Positions 17,804 through 27,633 of a stretch of 64,000 bases of DNA are shown here, piece after piece. The stretch is taken from the NCBI GenBank assembly GCA_024304985.1, contig JAMWZC010000003.1, forward strand, positions 456,611 through 520,610, read 5' to 3'. Numbering within the stretch: the first letter of the stretch is position 1; each line of letters starts with the position of its first letter. The notes beneath the pieces were generated by a model that searched no databases, was not told the origin of the DNA, and worked only from the letters and a program-made list of their open reading frames with translations. The DNA is from Paracoccaceae bacterium (lineage in GTDB: Bacteria > Pseudomonadota > Alphaproteobacteria > Rhodobacterales > Rhodobacteraceae). The translations under genes and the position numbers were made by a program.

Positions 17804-18625
17804 GTGAGCATCGCAGAGGACAAACCGACCAAGGCGCAACGCGGTATCCGGTCATTGGAGACGGGGGGCGCGATCCTGCGGGCCATGGCGCTGTCGCAGG
17901 ACCCGATGAAGCTTCGGGATCTGGCTGAGGCGGTTGATATCGCGCCGGCGCAACTGCATCCCTATCTGGTCAGTCTGCGGGCCATCGGCATGGTCGAGCA
18001 GACGGAAACCGGGCTTTACCAGCTTGGCCCTTTTGCGCTGGAACTGGGGTTGAGCCGTTTGCGCGCGCAGGACGCCTATCACGAGACGATCCGCCGTGTT
18101 GGCGCGCTGGCCGAAGAAACGCGGCTGATGGTGGCCCTGTCGGTCTGGGGGCTGCACGGCGTCACCATCGTGCATGTGACGGAAGGCAGCGCGCAGATCC
18201 ATGCCAATGTGCGCGCCGGTGGCGGGTTCATGATGACGGCCACGGCCACGGGGCGCCTGTTCGCGGCATTCCTGAACCCGGCCCTGACCGCGCCCGTCAT
18301 CGCGCGCGAGATCCGGGACAACGCCACGGGCAATGCGCCACCCTTCGACGAGGCACGCTATCGCGCCGAGGTGGCGGCCATCCGCGCGCGCGGATACGAG
18401 ACGACGCTGGATGCGCCGATCCCCGGTGTCAGCGCTGTGACCGCGCCCGTGTTCGACTATAGCGGGACGATCCAACTGGCCATCACCGTCGTCGGCCCGA
18501 CATCGCAGATCGACCTTGCGCCAGAGGGGCGGACGGTGCGGGCTGTGCTGGATTTCACAGGACGGTTGTCGGCCGATCTGGGCTATTGCGTGGCCCATTC
18601 CGGCGGGCTTGAAGCGCGGGGTTGA
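17804..18625 (+). CDS. IclR family transcriptional regulator
   Basis: A 273-residue regulator starting with GTG at 17804; the ATG two bases earlier is out of frame. The winged helix-turn-helix is at about residues 22-80 (LRDLAEAVDIAPAQLHPYLVSLRAIGMVEQ), followed by an IclR effector domain (FMMTATATGRLFAAFL, YETTLDAPIPGVSAVTAPVFDYSG). It sits in the middle of a plus-strand catabolic run and most likely controls the 14385-20506 genes, with a pathway intermediate as effector. Confidence 0.9.
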   Translation: MSIAEDKPTKAQRGIRSLETGGAILRAMALSQDPMKLRDLAEAVDIAPAQLHPYLVSLRAIGMVEQTETGLYQLGPFALELGLSRLRAQDAYHETIRRVGALAEETRLMVALSVWGLHGVTIVHVTEGSAQIHANVRAGGGFMMTATATGRLFAAFLNPALTAPVIAREIRDNATGNAPPFDEARYRAEVAAIRARGYETTLDAPIPGVSAVTAPVFDYSGTIQLAITVVGPTSQIDLAPEGRTVRAVLDFTGRLSADLGYCVAHSGGLEARG

Positions 18626-18745
18626 GCCGCGCCTGAAAAACGGACGGTTGCTCGATTTTTTGCGGCCTTGCGCCATGATCCGACTTGCCAAGCCATGCGG
18701 ATGACATAAGCTTCCCAAGGGTAAACATACGGGAGGACTACCGGA

Positions 18746-19729
18746 ATGACTTGGCTTGCATCCTCGATCATGGGGCGGCGCGGTGAGGCGCAGGCGCGCG
18801 CGGGAAAGACGCATTTCCTGAGCGAGGCGGCGCAGGGGCAGTATCACTATGTCTATGGCCCCTATGCCGATCCGGTGATGACAGTGGCCCCCGGAGACGT
18901 GGTCGCGGTGGAAACGCTGGATGCCTTTGGTGGCGCGGTCAAGACCGAAGCCGACCTGCCGTCCAAGGTGCTGAACATGCCCTTCGTGAACCCGCAGAAC
19001 GGCCCCATTGCCGTAACAGGCGCGAAGAAGGGCGATGTGCTGGCGGTCTATATCAAGGACCTGCTGCCGCGCGGGCCGCAACCTGCGGGGACCACGGCGC
19101 TGATCCCCGATTTCGGCGGGCTGGTGGCCTCCAGCCTGACCCATCTGAACGCGCCGATTGCCGAGCGGGTCAAGAAGATGGAGGTGACGCCGGATGGCGT
19201 GAAATTCTCGGACAGGATCACGCTTCCTTACGAGCCTTTCGTGGGCACGATGGGGGTCAGCCCCGAGCTTGAGGCGATCTCGTCGCTCGTGCCGGACTAT
19301 TACGGCGGCAACATGGACCTGCCCGACGTGGCCCCCGGTGCGGTGATCTATTTCCCCGTGCAGCGGGATGATGCCTATTTCTTCATCGGCGATTGCCACG
19401 GCCGGCAGGGCGATGGCGAGTTGTGCGGTGTGGCGGTGGAAATTCCCGCCACGGTGACGGTGCAGATCGACCTCATCAAAGGCTGGTCCATCCCCGGCGT
19501 GCGGCTGGAGACCGAGGATTTCATCATGTCGGTGGGCAGCGCCCGCCCGATGGAGGATGCGGCGCGCATGGCCTATCGCGATCTGATCCGCTGGATGGTG
19601 GATGATTACGGGTTCGAGGAATCCGAGGCCTATTTTCTGGCGACACAGGCCGGGAAAATGCGTGTGGGGAATATGGTGGACCCGAAATATTCGCTGGGTG
19701 CGTCGATGTTGAAAAAGTATCTGGGCTGA
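18746..19729 (+). CDS. Acetamidase/formamidase family protein
   Basis: A 327-residue member of the FmdA/AmdA family, which hydrolyses formamide or acetamide to the acid and ammonia. Matching segments are VKTEADLPSKVLN, the GTMGVSPE block, YYGGNMD, the metal/active-site block GDCHGRQGDGELCG and FIMSVGSARPMEDA. GGGAGGA at 18731-18737 precedes the start. The amide/urea-type ABC transporter with its fused amidase lies close by on the other strand (20.5-28.9 kb), which fits a shared role in short-chain amide use. The natural substrate may be larger than formamide. Confidence 0.88.
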   Translation: MTWLASSIMGRRGEAQARAGKTHFLSEAAQGQYHYVYGPYADPVMTVAPGDVVAVETLDAFGGAVKTEADLPSKVLNMPFVNPQNGPIAVTGAKKGDVLAVYIKDLLPRGPQPAGTTALIPDFGGLVASSLTHLNAPIAERVKKMEVTPDGVKFSDRITLPYEPFVGTMGVSPELEAISSLVPDYYGGNMDLPDVAPGAVIYFPVQRDDAYFFIGDCHGRQGDGELCGVAVEIPATVTVQIDLIKGWSIPGVRLETEDFIMSVGSARPMEDAARMAYRDLIRWMVDDYGFEESEAYFLATQAGKMRVGNMVDPKYSLGASMLKKYLG

Positions 19730-19744
19730 GAAGGACGACAAGAC

Positions 19745-20506
19745 ATGGATCTGGGATTGAAAGGCAAGCGCGTGCTGGTCACGGGCGGGACCAAGGGGAT
19801 CGGCCTGCATTGCGCCGAGATCTTCGCGGCGGAAGGCGCGGCGGTATCGGTCTGCGCACGCGATGCGACGGGCGTGACGGCCACGGTCGAAGCGCTCAAG
19901 GCCAAGGGCGCCCATGCCTTTGGCCGGGCGGTGGATGTGTCCAATGCGCATGCGTTGAAATCATGGGTGCAGGACAGCGCCGCCGCTTTGGGCGGCATCG
20001 ACATTGTCGTGGCGAATGTGTCGGCGCTGGCCGTGGCCGATGACGAGGCGGCGTGGCAGGCCGGGTATGAGACGGACATGATGCATTCGGTGCGTCTGGT
20101 GAATGCCGCGATGCCTTGGCTGGAGAAATCCGATGCGGCGTCGATCACGCTGATCTCATCGGTTTCGGGGCGCGAGGTGGATTTCACCGGACCCGCCTAT
20201 GGCGCGTTCAAGGCGGCTTTGGTGCATTACGCGCAAGGTTTGGCGATGAAACTGGCCCCCAAGGGGATCAGGGCCAATACCGTGTCGCCGGGCAATACCT
20301 ATTTCGACGGCGGCATCTGGCAGTCGATCGAAAAGAACAATCCGGCGCTGTTTGCCGAAGCCTTGGGGATGAACCCGATGGGGCGGATGGCGAAACCCGA
20401 GGAGATTGCACGGGGTGTTGTCTTCCTCGCCTCGCCCGCGTCCAGCTTTACCAGCGGCACCAATCTGGTGATCGACGGGGCGCTGACCAAGGGCGTGCAG
20501 CTTTAA
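19745..20506 (+). CDS. Short-chain dehydrogenase/reductase
   Basis: A 253-residue SDR with TGGTKGIG at residues 13-20, the catalytic Ser in SSVSG and the YxxxK pair in YGAFKAAL. The usual NNAG is replaced by VANVS. The C-terminal FTSGTNLVIDGALTKGVQL is classical. AAGGA lies upstream of the start. It is 15 bases behind the acetamidase gene and probably co-transcribed. Its stop codon physically overlaps the stop of the convergent ABM gene. The substrate is unknown. Confidence 0.88.
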   Translation: MDLGLKGKRVLVTGGTKGIGLHCAEIFAAEGAAVSVCARDATGVTATVEALKAKGAHAFGRAVDVSNAHALKSWVQDSAAALGGIDIVVANVSALAVADDEAAWQAGYETDMMHSVRLVNAAMPWLEKSDAASITLISSVSGREVDFTGPAYGAFKAALVHYAQGLAMKLAPKGIRANTVSPGNTYFDGGIWQSIEKNNPALFAEALGMNPMGRMAKPEEIARGVVFLASPASSFTSGTNLVIDGALTKGVQL

Positions 20507-20799
20507 CGAAAAAACACCTCCGGCCCTGTCACCACGGTGGCGGGGCCGTCGAGCAGATGGCCTGCAGCGGCGAAGAACCCTTGCGATCCCGCGCCGTTGT
20601 TGTGCCGGTCCATCGCGGCGCGGTCCGTGAACCGCTCATGGGTCACGAAAAGACAGGGATCATCTGCGCTTTGCGTCACGAAAAAACTGGCCGTGTCGGG
20701 TTCTTGGGCGCGGACATAATCGCCCACCTTCAACAGTTCCGCCTTCACCGTATCCTCATGCCCCTTCTGGGCGCGCAATATTGCGGTCAGGGTGAACAT
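20503..20799 (-). CDS. Antibiotic biosynthesis monooxygenase (ABM) domain protein
   Basis: A 98-residue single-domain protein of the ABM/YgiN ferredoxin-like dimer fold (MFTLTAILRAQKGHEDTVKAEL, LFVTHERFTDRAAMDRH). Members include quinol monooxygenases, but many only protect or isomerise reactive intermediates. The start has AAGGAAAG upstream. It is the last gene of the minus-strand amide operon, 18 bases after the acyl-CoA ligase start, and its TAA overlaps the TAA of the convergent SDR. Confidence 0.82.
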   Translation of the reverse strand: MFTLTAILRAQKGHEDTVKAELLKVGDYVRAQEPDTASFFVTQSADDPCLFVTHERFTDRAAMDRHNNGAGSQGFFAAAGHLLDGPATVVTGPEVFFR

Positions 20800-20817
20800 C
20801 GGTCTTTCCTTTTCTGA

Positions 20818-22530
20818 TCAGGCGGTCAGGCCCAGATCGGCCATCATCTTGTCCCGCATGATGAATTTCTGCGGCTTGCCGGTGACGGTCATCGGCATGT
20901 CGGTGACGAAGCGGATGTAGCGCGGCACCTTGTAATGGGCGATCTTGCCACGGCACCAGTCGCGCAAGGCGTCTTCGGTCATGGACGCACCGGGGCGCAG
21001 GATGATCCAGGTCGCAACCTCCTCGCCGTATTTCGCATCCGGCAGGCCGAAGACCTGCGCCTGCGAGATGTCGGGGTGGGTGGTCAGAAACTCCTCGACC
21101 TCGGCGGGGTAGACGTTTTCGCCGCCCCGGATCAGCATGTCCTTGGACCGGCCCGTGATGCGGCAGTAACCTTCGGCGTCGATGGTCGCCAGATCGCCGG
21201 TGTGCATCCAGCCGCGCTGGATCGACTCGGCGGTGCGTTCGGGATCGTTCCAGTAGCCTTTCATCACCAGATAGCCGCGTGTCAGCAACTCGCCCTGTTG
21301 CCCCACCGGCAGGGTGCGGCCATCGGGGCCGACAACCTTGCATTCGGCATGGGGTTGGATGCGGCCCACGGTCGAGACACGGCGGTCCAGGGGATCATCC
21401 ACGGCGGATTGGAACGAAATCGGGCTGGTTTCGGTCATGCCGTAGCCGATGGTGATCTGGTGCAGATGCATCCGTTCCATCACGCGGCGCATCAGGGGTT
21501 CGGGGCAAGGTGCCCCCGCCATGATGCCAGTGCGCAAGCTGCGCATGTCGAAGCTGTCGAATTCGGGATGGTCCAGCATCGCCTGGAACATCGTGGGCAC
21601 GCCGTGGAGGGCAGCGCAGCCTTCGGCGTCGATGGCGGCAAGGGTGTCGCGGGCATCGAACGCCTCACCGGGGATGACCATCGTCACGCCATAGGAACAG
21701 GCGGCCAGATTGCCCAGCACCATGCCGAAGCAATGATAGAAGGGCACGGGGATGCACAGCCCTTCGCCCGGTTGCAGGCGCATGGCGCGGGCGGTGGAGA
21801 TGGCGTTGTTGACGATGTTGCGGTGGCTGAGGGTGGCCCCCTTGGGTGCGCCTGTGGTGCCCGAGGTGAACTGGATATTGATCGCGTCATCGGGGTTGAG
21901 GCTGGCGCTGATCGCGTCCAGCCGGGTGCGGACGGCGCGGTTGCCCCGGTCCATCACCTCGTCAAAGGACAGCGCGCCGGGGCGGGGTTTGGGACCCAGT
22001 TGCACCACGCTGCGCAGGGCGGGCAGGCGCGCGGCACGCAACCGCCCCGGCGGGCAGGTGGCCATTTCCGGGGTCAGCTCGGCCAGCATCGCCATGTAAT
22101 CCGAGGATTTGAACTGCGGTGCCACGATCAGGCAGGAGACACCCGCCTTGTTCAACGCGTAGTCCAGCTCGGACGTGCGGTAAGCCGGGTTGATGTTCAC
22201 AAGGATCGCGCCGATGCGGGCGGTAGCGAATTGCGCCAGCAGCCATTCGGGACGATTGGGGGACCAGATGCCGACGCGGTCGCCCTTGTAGACACCGATC
22301 GACAGCAAGCCCGCTGCCAGCCGGTCGATCAGGCGGGCGAATTCATCGTAACTCCAACGGTCGCCAGTCTGACGGAAGACCGCCGCCGTGCGGTGGCCGT
22401 GGCGGCGCACGACCTCGGCCAAGAAGGCCGGGATCGTCGCCTCGATCAGCGGGCGGTCGGTGCTGCCCGCCACATGCGACAGCCCGTTGGCGGGGCGGAT
22501 GCCCGGCTGTGATGTGACCCGTGCCGACAT
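20818..22530 (-). CDS. AMP-forming acyl-CoA synthetase
   Basis: A 570-residue ANL-superfamily ligase that activates a carboxylic acid with ATP to its CoA thioester. It shows the P-loop [33 protein letters not shown], the hinge block [20 protein letters not shown], and the catalytic Lys in GKPQKF. Start 22530 follows AAGGCGGATC. It lies 23 bases after the ATPase-amidase fusion. By position it would activate the carboxylic acid that the amidase releases, which is an attractive but untested link. Closest in type to medium/long-chain FadD-like or dicarboxylate-type ligases. Confidence 0.9.
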   Translation of the reverse strand: MSARVTSQPGIRPANGLSHVAGSTDRPLIEATIPAFLAEVVRRHGHRTAAVFRQTGDRWSYDEFARLIDRLAAGLLSIGVYKGDRVGIWSPNRPEWLLAQFATARIGAILVNINPAYRTSELDYALNKAGVSCLIVAPQFKSSDYMAMLAELTPEMATCPPGRLRAARLPALRSVVQLGPKPRPGALSFDEVMDRGNRAVRTRLDAISASLNPDDAINIQFTSGTTGAPKGATLSHRNIVNNAISTARAMRLQPGEGLCIPVPFYHCFGMVLGNLAACSYGVTMVIPGEAFDARDTLAAIDAEGCAALHGVPTMFQAMLDHPEFDSFDMRSLRTGIMAGAPCPEPLMRRVMERMHLHQITIGYGMTETSPISFQSAVDDPLDRRVSTVGRIQPHAECKVVGPDGRTLPVGQQGELLTRGYLVMKGYWNDPERTAESIQRGWMHTGDLATIDAEGYCRITGRSKDMLIRGGENVYPAEVEEFLTTHPDISQAQVFGLPDAKYGEEVATWIILRPGASMTEDALRDWCRGKIAHYKVPRYIRFVTDMPMTVTGKPQKFIMRDKMMADLGLTA

Positions 22531-22552
22531 GATCCGCCTTTGCCCCCTGCCC

Positions 22553-24922
22553 TTACATCTTGCGCCAGTCGCCGGCCTGCTCGAACGCCCCGGCGGCGCG
22601 GTAGATCGTGCTTTCCTCATAGCGCCGCCCGATCAGTTGCAGGCCGATGGGCAGGCCATCGGACATGCCGCAGGGGATCGACATGGCGGGATGGCCCGTC
22701 ACGTCGAAGGGCGAGGTATTGGGCAGCATCTCGAAGGCGCGCTGTGTCCAGAGGGCGAGCGAACTGTCGGGCGGCGGCAGCGGGGTTGCCTTCATCGGCG
22801 TGGTGGGCATCAGGAGCAGGTCATAGGAGGCGAGGACCTTGTTGTATTCCTCGCGCAGCTGCCGCGACAGGTTCTGCGCCTTGGCATAGTAGCGCCCGCG
22901 CGTGTGCTTGAGGTGATACTGCCCCACCAGCATCGAGATCTTGAGCGTGTCCGACAGCTCATCCGCGCGGGAACGCCAGTTGGAGTGATAATCCAGCAGG
23001 GAGGTTGTATAGAGCCCTTCCCAGCCGGTGCCGAAGCCATTGCCCAGCATCATCTGGTTCGTCAGACCTTCCAGACCGATGGGTGTCCAGATGGCGGGTC
23101 CGTGCAGGTGCCAGGGGATAGAGATCTCGTCCACGGTTGCGCCCAGACGGCGGAACATCTCGGCCCCGGCGCGGACTTTCGCGTCCACGTCGGCCTCGGA
23201 CGAGGCATGGCCGAAACCTTCCTTGACGACCCCGATCCTGAGGCCCGAAACGCCCCGGTTCACGGCGGCGGTGTATTTGTCGGTGACGACGTCATATTGG
23301 CGCGGATCAAGCCCGTCGGCCCCGGCGATGACTTCCAGCATCAGGGCGTTGTCCATGACGGTCTGAGTCATCGGCCCGGCATGGTCGATGGTGTTCTCGA
23401 TCGGCATGATGCCGGAATAGGGCACAAGGCCGTGGGTCGGCTTCATGCCGTATACGCCGCAGAAGGACGCAGGCATGCGGATCGAGCCGCCCTGATCGCC
23501 GCCAATGGCCATGTCCACCAGCCCGGCCCCGACCAGCGCGCCGGAGCCGGAGGATGACCCCCCGGCCGAGTATCCGTGCTTGTGCGGGTTGTGCACCGCG
23601 CCCGTGGCGTTGGTATGGCTGCCGCCGGAGAGGCAGAAATATTCGCAATGCGCCTTGCCCACGATGGTGGCACCTGCGTCCAGAAGCCGGGTGACGATGG
23701 TGGCGTCCAGATCGGGGGTGTAGCCCTTGAGCGTGGCTGCCCCGTTCATCATCGGCACGCCCGCAAGGCAGACGTTATCCTTGAGCGCGATGGTCCGCCC
23801 CAGCAAGGGCCCGCGCGGCGCGCCCTTGATCTCGGTCTTCACATACCACGCGTTCATCGGGTTTTCATCGGCCGTGGGCCGATAGCCGGAGGTGCGGGGA
23901 TAGAGCACCGGGGGCAGGTAATCGGGCAGCGCATCGACAATGTCATAGGCATCAAGCGTGCCCTGCATCACGTCCAGAAACTCCTGCACGCGGGCATCCG
24001 ACATATGCATACCCAGTTCCTCGACGATGGTTTTCATCTGGGCATGGGTGGGGCGCTGGACGGTCATGTAGGACATCCTTTCTTGCAACGGGGCCGGGGC
24101 GGCGGACCGTGTCGTCTGTGTCTTGGCCTGTGTCGCGGCGTGTTGGGGCGTTGCGGCAGGTTTGGCCGCGCCTAGGGGTTTGGGCGCGGGTTTGGCCGCC
24201 TTGCCGCCGCTGGCACCGAAGCCGGTGAATTCCTCGATCAGGGCGGGATCGGCGGCCTCGGACCCTGCCACCTCGCCCATGATGCGGCCCTTCTGGATCA
24301 GCAGGACGCGGTCCGACAGGGCGGTGATGAAATCAAGGCTTTGTTCGACCAGAATGATGCTGAGGCCATCGCGGCGGTTCAACTCTTTCAGAAGGTCGAT
24401 GATCTCGTCATTGATCGAGGGCTGGATGCCTTCGGTCGGCTCGTCCAGCAGGATCAAATCGGGTTCCGAGATCAGGCAGCGGGCGAGGGCCAGCAATTGC
24501 TGCTCGCCGCCAGAGAGCGCGCCGCCGTCGCGGTCCAGCAGACGGACAAGGCGGGGGAAATCGGCCAGCACGCGGTCAATCGCGCTGTCTTCGTCCATGT
24601 CATGGGCGGCAACGCCCATGCGCAGGTTGTCGCGGACGCTGAGGTTGGGGAAAATCCCCCGCCCCTGCGGCACATAACCGATGCCAAGCTGGGCACGCCC
24701 GGATGATCGCATCCGCACCATGTCCTGCCCGTCAAAGACCATGCTGCCGCCCGTGGTCGGGATGATCCCCATCAGGGTTTTCAGCAACGTGGATTTGCCC
24801 ATGCCGTTATGGCCCAGAACACCGAGGATTTCCCCTTCGTTCACGGTCAGGTCGATCCCGTGCAGGACCGGGACGCGGCCATAGCCGGCGCGCAGGCCCG
24901 AAACTTTCAGAAGCGTGCTCAT
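22553..24922 (-). CDS. ABC transporter ATPase (UrtE/LivF-like) fused in frame to an amidase
   Basis: A single 789-codon frame. Residues 1-234 are a complete branched-chain amino acid/urea-type ATPase: Walker A GHNGMGKS (37-44), signature LSGGE (136-140), Walker B LILLDEP (156-162). Residues about 235-282 are an Ala/Pro/Lys/Thr-rich linker. Residues 286-789 are a full amidase-signature enzyme with an extra N-terminal helical part, as in aliphatic amidases. In amidase numbering the Ser-Ser-Lys triad is Lys96 (ALKDNV), Ser171/172 (AGGSSSGSG) and Ser195 (GGDQGGSIR). An internal ATG at 24067 has AAAGGA 8 bases upstream, so free amidase may also be made; the ATPase has no stop of its own. Probably couples amide import to hydrolysis at the membrane. 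Confidence 0.85.
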   Translation of the reverse strand: MSTLLKVSGLRAGYGRVPVLHGIDLTVNEGEILGVLGHNGMGKSTLLKTLMGIIPTTGGSMVFDGQDMVRMRSSGRAQLGIGYVPQGRGIFPNLSVRDNLRMGVAAHDMDEDSAIDRVLADFPRLVRLLDRDGGALSGGEQQLLALARCLISEPDLILLDEPTEGIQPSINDEIIDLLKELNRRDGLSIILVEQSLDFITALSDRVLLIQKGRIMGEVAGSEAADPALIEEFTGFGASGGKAAKPAPKPLGAAKPAATPQHAATQAKTQTTRSAAPAPLQERMSYMTVQRPTHAQMKTIVEELGMHMSDARVQEFLDVMQGTLDAYDIVDALPDYLPPVLYPRTSGYRPTADENPMNAWYVKTEIKGAPRGPLLGRTIALKDNVCLAGVPMMNGAATLKGYTPDLDATIVTRLLDAGATIVGKAHCEYFCLSGGSHTNATGAVHNPHKHGYSAGGSSSGSGALVGAGLVDMAIGGDQGGSIRMPASFCGVYGMKPTHGLVPYSGIMPIENTIDHAGPMTQTVMDNALMLEVIAGADGLDPRQYDVVTDKYTAAVNRGVSGLRIGVVKEGFGHASSEADVDAKVRAGAEMFRRLGATVDEISIPWHLHGPAIWTPIGLEGLTNQMMLGNGFGTGWEGLYTTSLLDYHSNWRSRADELSDTLKISMLVGQYHLKHTRGRYYAKAQNLSRQLREEYNKVLASYDLLLMPTTPMKATPLPPPDSSLALWTQRAFEMLPNTSPFDVTGHPAMSIPCGMSDGLPIGLQLIGRRYEESTIYRAAGAFEQAGDWRKM

Positions 24923-25647
24923 GCCCGATGCCCCAGATAGACTTCGCGCGCGCGCTTGTCCGCCGAAATGGCGTCCATCGTATCCTCCATCAGGATGCCG
25001 CCTTCATGAAACAGCGTGACCGTGCGCGAGATCATGCGGATGAACTGCATGTCATGCTCCACCACGATCAGGGCCGATGTCTTGTTGATCTCTTCGATCA
25101 GCTCGGCAGTGCGGAAGGTTTCTTCATGCGTCATGCCGGCGGCGGGTTCATCCAGCAGCACCAGCCATGGCTCGGCCGCCACCACCATGCCCAGTTCGAC
25201 CCATTGGCGCTGCCCATGGGCCAGACGACCCAGTTGCATCCGGCGGATATCGCCCAGACGCAGCCGTTCGATCGTCTCGGCGGTCATGCTGCGGGCGCGG
25301 CGGTCGTCATGCCAGCGGCGGGCGGAGATCCAGATGTTTTCCTCGGCGGTGAGGCCGTCGAAGACATTGGGCACCTGCGTCTTGATACCGACGCCAAGGC
25401 TGGCCACCTCGAAGGGTTCGGCCCCGGTCATGTCCTGCCCGCGGATCTTGACCTCGCCCGCGGAGGGGCGCAGCTGTCCGGTCAGGCATTTGAAGAAGGT
25501 GGATTTGCCTGCACCGTTCGGCCCGATCAGGCAGCGCAATTCGCGGTCGAACAGGGTGAAATCGACCTGATCCACAGCGCGGACGCCGCCGAAGTGCATA
25601 CAGAGGCCACGGGTTTCGACGACCACTTCACCGCGTTGACGTGTCAT
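24919..25647 (-). CDS. ABC transporter ATP-binding protein (UrtD/LivG-like)
   Basis: A 242-residue ATPase with Walker A GPNGAGKS, Walker B WLVLLDEPAAGM and a signature region LAHGQRQWVELGM. The HGQ(K/R)QWxE form of the signature is characteristic of urea-transporter UrtD rather than LivG. It overlaps the fusion gene by ATGA (24919-24922) and the permease gene upstream by four bases. With the second ATPase it forms the nucleotide-binding pair of the transporter. Confidence 0.9.
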   Translation of the reverse strand: MTRQRGEVVVETRGLCMHFGGVRAVDQVDFTLFDRELRCLIGPNGAGKSTFFKCLTGQLRPSAGEVKIRGQDMTGAEPFEVASLGVGIKTQVPNVFDGLTAEENIWISARRWHDDRRARSMTAETIERLRLGDIRRMQLGRLAHGQRQWVELGMVVAAEPWLVLLDEPAAGMTHEETFRTAELIEEINKTSALIVVEHDMQFIRMISRTVTLFHEGGILMEDTMDAISADKRAREVYLGHRA

Positions 25648-26687
25648 TCTGTTCCCTCCGCCCGTGCGCCACGGCGGCGGCGTGTGCGCGTGGGGGCCTT
25701 TTTGCGCCTTGCATTGACCCAGTCGATGATCGTCGGAGCGACGCCCTTGGGCACCAGGAGCACGAAGACGATCAGGATCACGCCCAGCACAAGGTTGTTG
25801 TTCAGCACGCTTTGCCCGCCGAGGGCCGAGGTCAGGTAGAACAGCGCGAAGGTGGCCCCGATGGGGCCGATCAGCGTGCCGCGCCCGCCCACGATCACCC
25901 AGATGATCGTCAGCGCGGCGTTATAGAGGCTGAACACATCCGGCGTGATGCGCCCTACCCCGTTGCAGAACAGAACCCCGCCGATGGCCGCGATCCCTGC
26001 GCCGATGGTGAAGATGCCCAGTTTGTACAGGCGCGTGTCATAGCCCAAGAGTTCGGCGCGCAGCTCATTCTCGCGGATGGCGACGCAGACGCGGCCGAAT
26101 TTGGTGTTCACCAGCCAGCCCACGAAGACATAGCACAGGATCAGGGCGGCCATGGCGACGTAGAACACATGTTCCGGGAACAGGAAGGCGGTGGGGTTCC
26201 ACGGCAGGTTGATGGGCGGCGATGACACGCCGTTGAAGCCGCCCAGAAGCGCGTTGCCGATCTTGTATTCCGGCCCCGAGGTGCGCCGGATCAGCGAGAA
26301 GAAGATCAGCGTGACCGTCAGGGTGATGACGCCCAGATAGACATCCGACACCCGGCCATAGAAGATGAAATAGCCCAAGGCGGCGGCAAAGGCCGATGTG
26401 ACCAGGACCGCCACAAGGATCGCCCATGTCGAGCCGCCGAAGTTGATGGCCGAGATCGTATAGGCGTAGGCCCCAAGGCCAAAGAACGCGACCTGTCCGA
26501 AGCACAGGATGCCGCCATAGCCCCAGATCAGTGCAAGGCTGAGCGCCAGCACCGCCAGTGCGATGGCCGTGGTCAGGTTGATGATGGTGAAGAGTTGCAG
26601 CACCTGTGGGGCGGCAAACATGAACACCACGCCTAGCAGGGCATAGAAGAAGGTCGGGCGCATCTGGCGCAACATGCCGCTGTTCAT
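25644..26687 (-). CDS. ABC transporter permease (UrtC/LivM-like)
   Basis: A 347-residue inner-membrane permease with about ten hydrophobic segments, the family motif IRENELRAELLGYD and a basic C-terminal tail (RKKAPTRTRRRRG). The length is typical of LivM/UrtC. It overlaps both neighbours by four bases, in line with one tightly coupled operon. Confidence 0.9.
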   Translation of the reverse strand: MNSGMLRQMRPTFFYALLGVVFMFAAPQVLQLFTIINLTTAIALAVLALSLALIWGYGGILCFGQVAFFGLGAYAYTISAINFGGSTWAILVAVLVTSAFAAALGYFIFYGRVSDVYLGVITLTVTLIFFSLIRRTSGPEYKIGNALLGGFNGVSSPPINLPWNPTAFLFPEHVFYVAMAALILCYVFVGWLVNTKFGRVCVAIRENELRAELLGYDTRLYKLGIFTIGAGIAAIGGVLFCNGVGRITPDVFSLYNAALTIIWVIVGGRGTLIGPIGATFALFYLTSALGGQSVLNNNLVLGVILIVFVLLVPKGVAPTIIDWVNARRKKAPTRTRRRRGARAEGTE

Positions 26688-27553
26688 AGCGATTTCCGGA
26701 AGAAGCGGCCCGTGATCCCGCGCGGCATCAGGCGCAAGAGGATGATGGCGGCCAGAAGAAGCGCGATCTCGCCGAAAGTCGATCCCGCGATGAAGGAGAA
26801 TATGCCGTTGATCCCGCCCAGCAGGACCGATCCGGCCGTGGTGCCCGCAAGGATCGCCGATCCGCCCGAGATCACGGTGATGAAAGCCTTGGCGATATAG
26901 GTGGCGCCGATGGTGGGCAGAACGCCTGTCATGGGGGCCAGCAAGCCGCCCGCAAGGCCCGACACGGCCGCGCCCAGCCCGAAGGTGATCATGTAGATGC
27001 GGCTGGTGGAGACGCCCAAGGATGAGGCCATTTCCGCGTTCTGCATGGTGCCGCGCGCCAGCAGCCCCAGCTTGGTAAAGCGCAGCGTCAGCCAGACGGC
27101 GATCAGCAGGACGATGGTGATCAGGATCAGGAACAGCTCATATCCCGACGCCGAATAGGTGCCGATCTGGATCGCGCCCAAGGGCGGGGCCACGGTTGTG
27201 GCCGTCGAGGCCCCGAAGATCGACGTCACGATCCCCACCAGCAGCAAGGACAGCCCCCATGTGGCCAGAAGCGTGTCCACCATCCGCCCATAGAGCCAGC
27301 GGATCAGCAGGCGTTCCACGATCACGCCGATGATCCCCACGACCAGGGGGGCAAGGATCAGCATGGCGACCCAGATGTTCACGCCCGCATTGGTGGCCAC
27401 CACGACCGTATAGCCGCCCAGCATCAGGAATTCGCCATGCGCAAGGTTGATCACCCGCATCATGCCGAAGATGATCGCAAGGCCAAGGCTGATCAGGGCC
27501 AGGTTCGCGATGACATAGGCCAGTTGCAGGCCGATCGCAGCCACGAGATCCAA
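26684..27553 (-). CDS. ABC transporter permease (UrtB/LivH-like)
   Basis: A 289-residue inner-membrane permease with the LivH/UrtB hallmarks INLAHGEFLMLGGY near the N-terminus, IERLLIRWLYGR, and GLAGGLLAPMTGVLPTIG. It pairs with the LivM-like permease. It is separated from the binding-protein gene upstream by 80 bases that contain a strong hairpin. Confidence 0.9.
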   Translation of the reverse strand: MDLVAAIGLQLAYVIANLALISLGLAIIFGMMRVINLAHGEFLMLGGYTVVVATNAGVNIWVAMLILAPLVVGIIGVIVERLLIRWLYGRMVDTLLATWGLSLLLVGIVTSIFGASTATTVAPPLGAIQIGTYSASGYELFLILITIVLLIAVWLTLRFTKLGLLARGTMQNAEMASSLGVSTSRIYMITFGLGAAVSGLAGGLLAPMTGVLPTIGATYIAKAFITVISGGSAILAGTTAGSVLLGGINGIFSFIAGSTFGEIALLLAAIILLRLMPRGITGRFFRKSL

Positions 27554-27580
27554 GGGGCTCTCCGTTCCGGTTCAGGGTTG

Positions 27581-27605
27581 CGCCGGGGCCATGGGGACCC
27601 CGGCG
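27581..27605 (-). other. Hairpin between the amide-type ABC binding-protein and permease genes
   Basis: CGCCGGGG (27581-27588) pairs perfectly with CCCCGGCG (27598-27605) around a 9-base loop. It lies between the binding-protein stop (27634) and the permease start (27553), so it may lower permease expression relative to the binding protein. Confidence 0.55.
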
Positions 27606-27633
27606 ACAGGGTCAGGTCAGCAGCGGGTCGGGA

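Noticed and set aside
15089-19951. Long minus-strand frames of 612 and 699 codons
   Set aside because: They are His/Arg/Gly-rich and lie opposite genes with clear cofactor motifs; typical of high-GC third-position bias.
24067-24085. Treating the ATPase and amidase as two ordinary separate genes
   Set aside because: There is no stop codon between them, so the ATPase cannot be translated alone; only an additional internal amidase start is possible.
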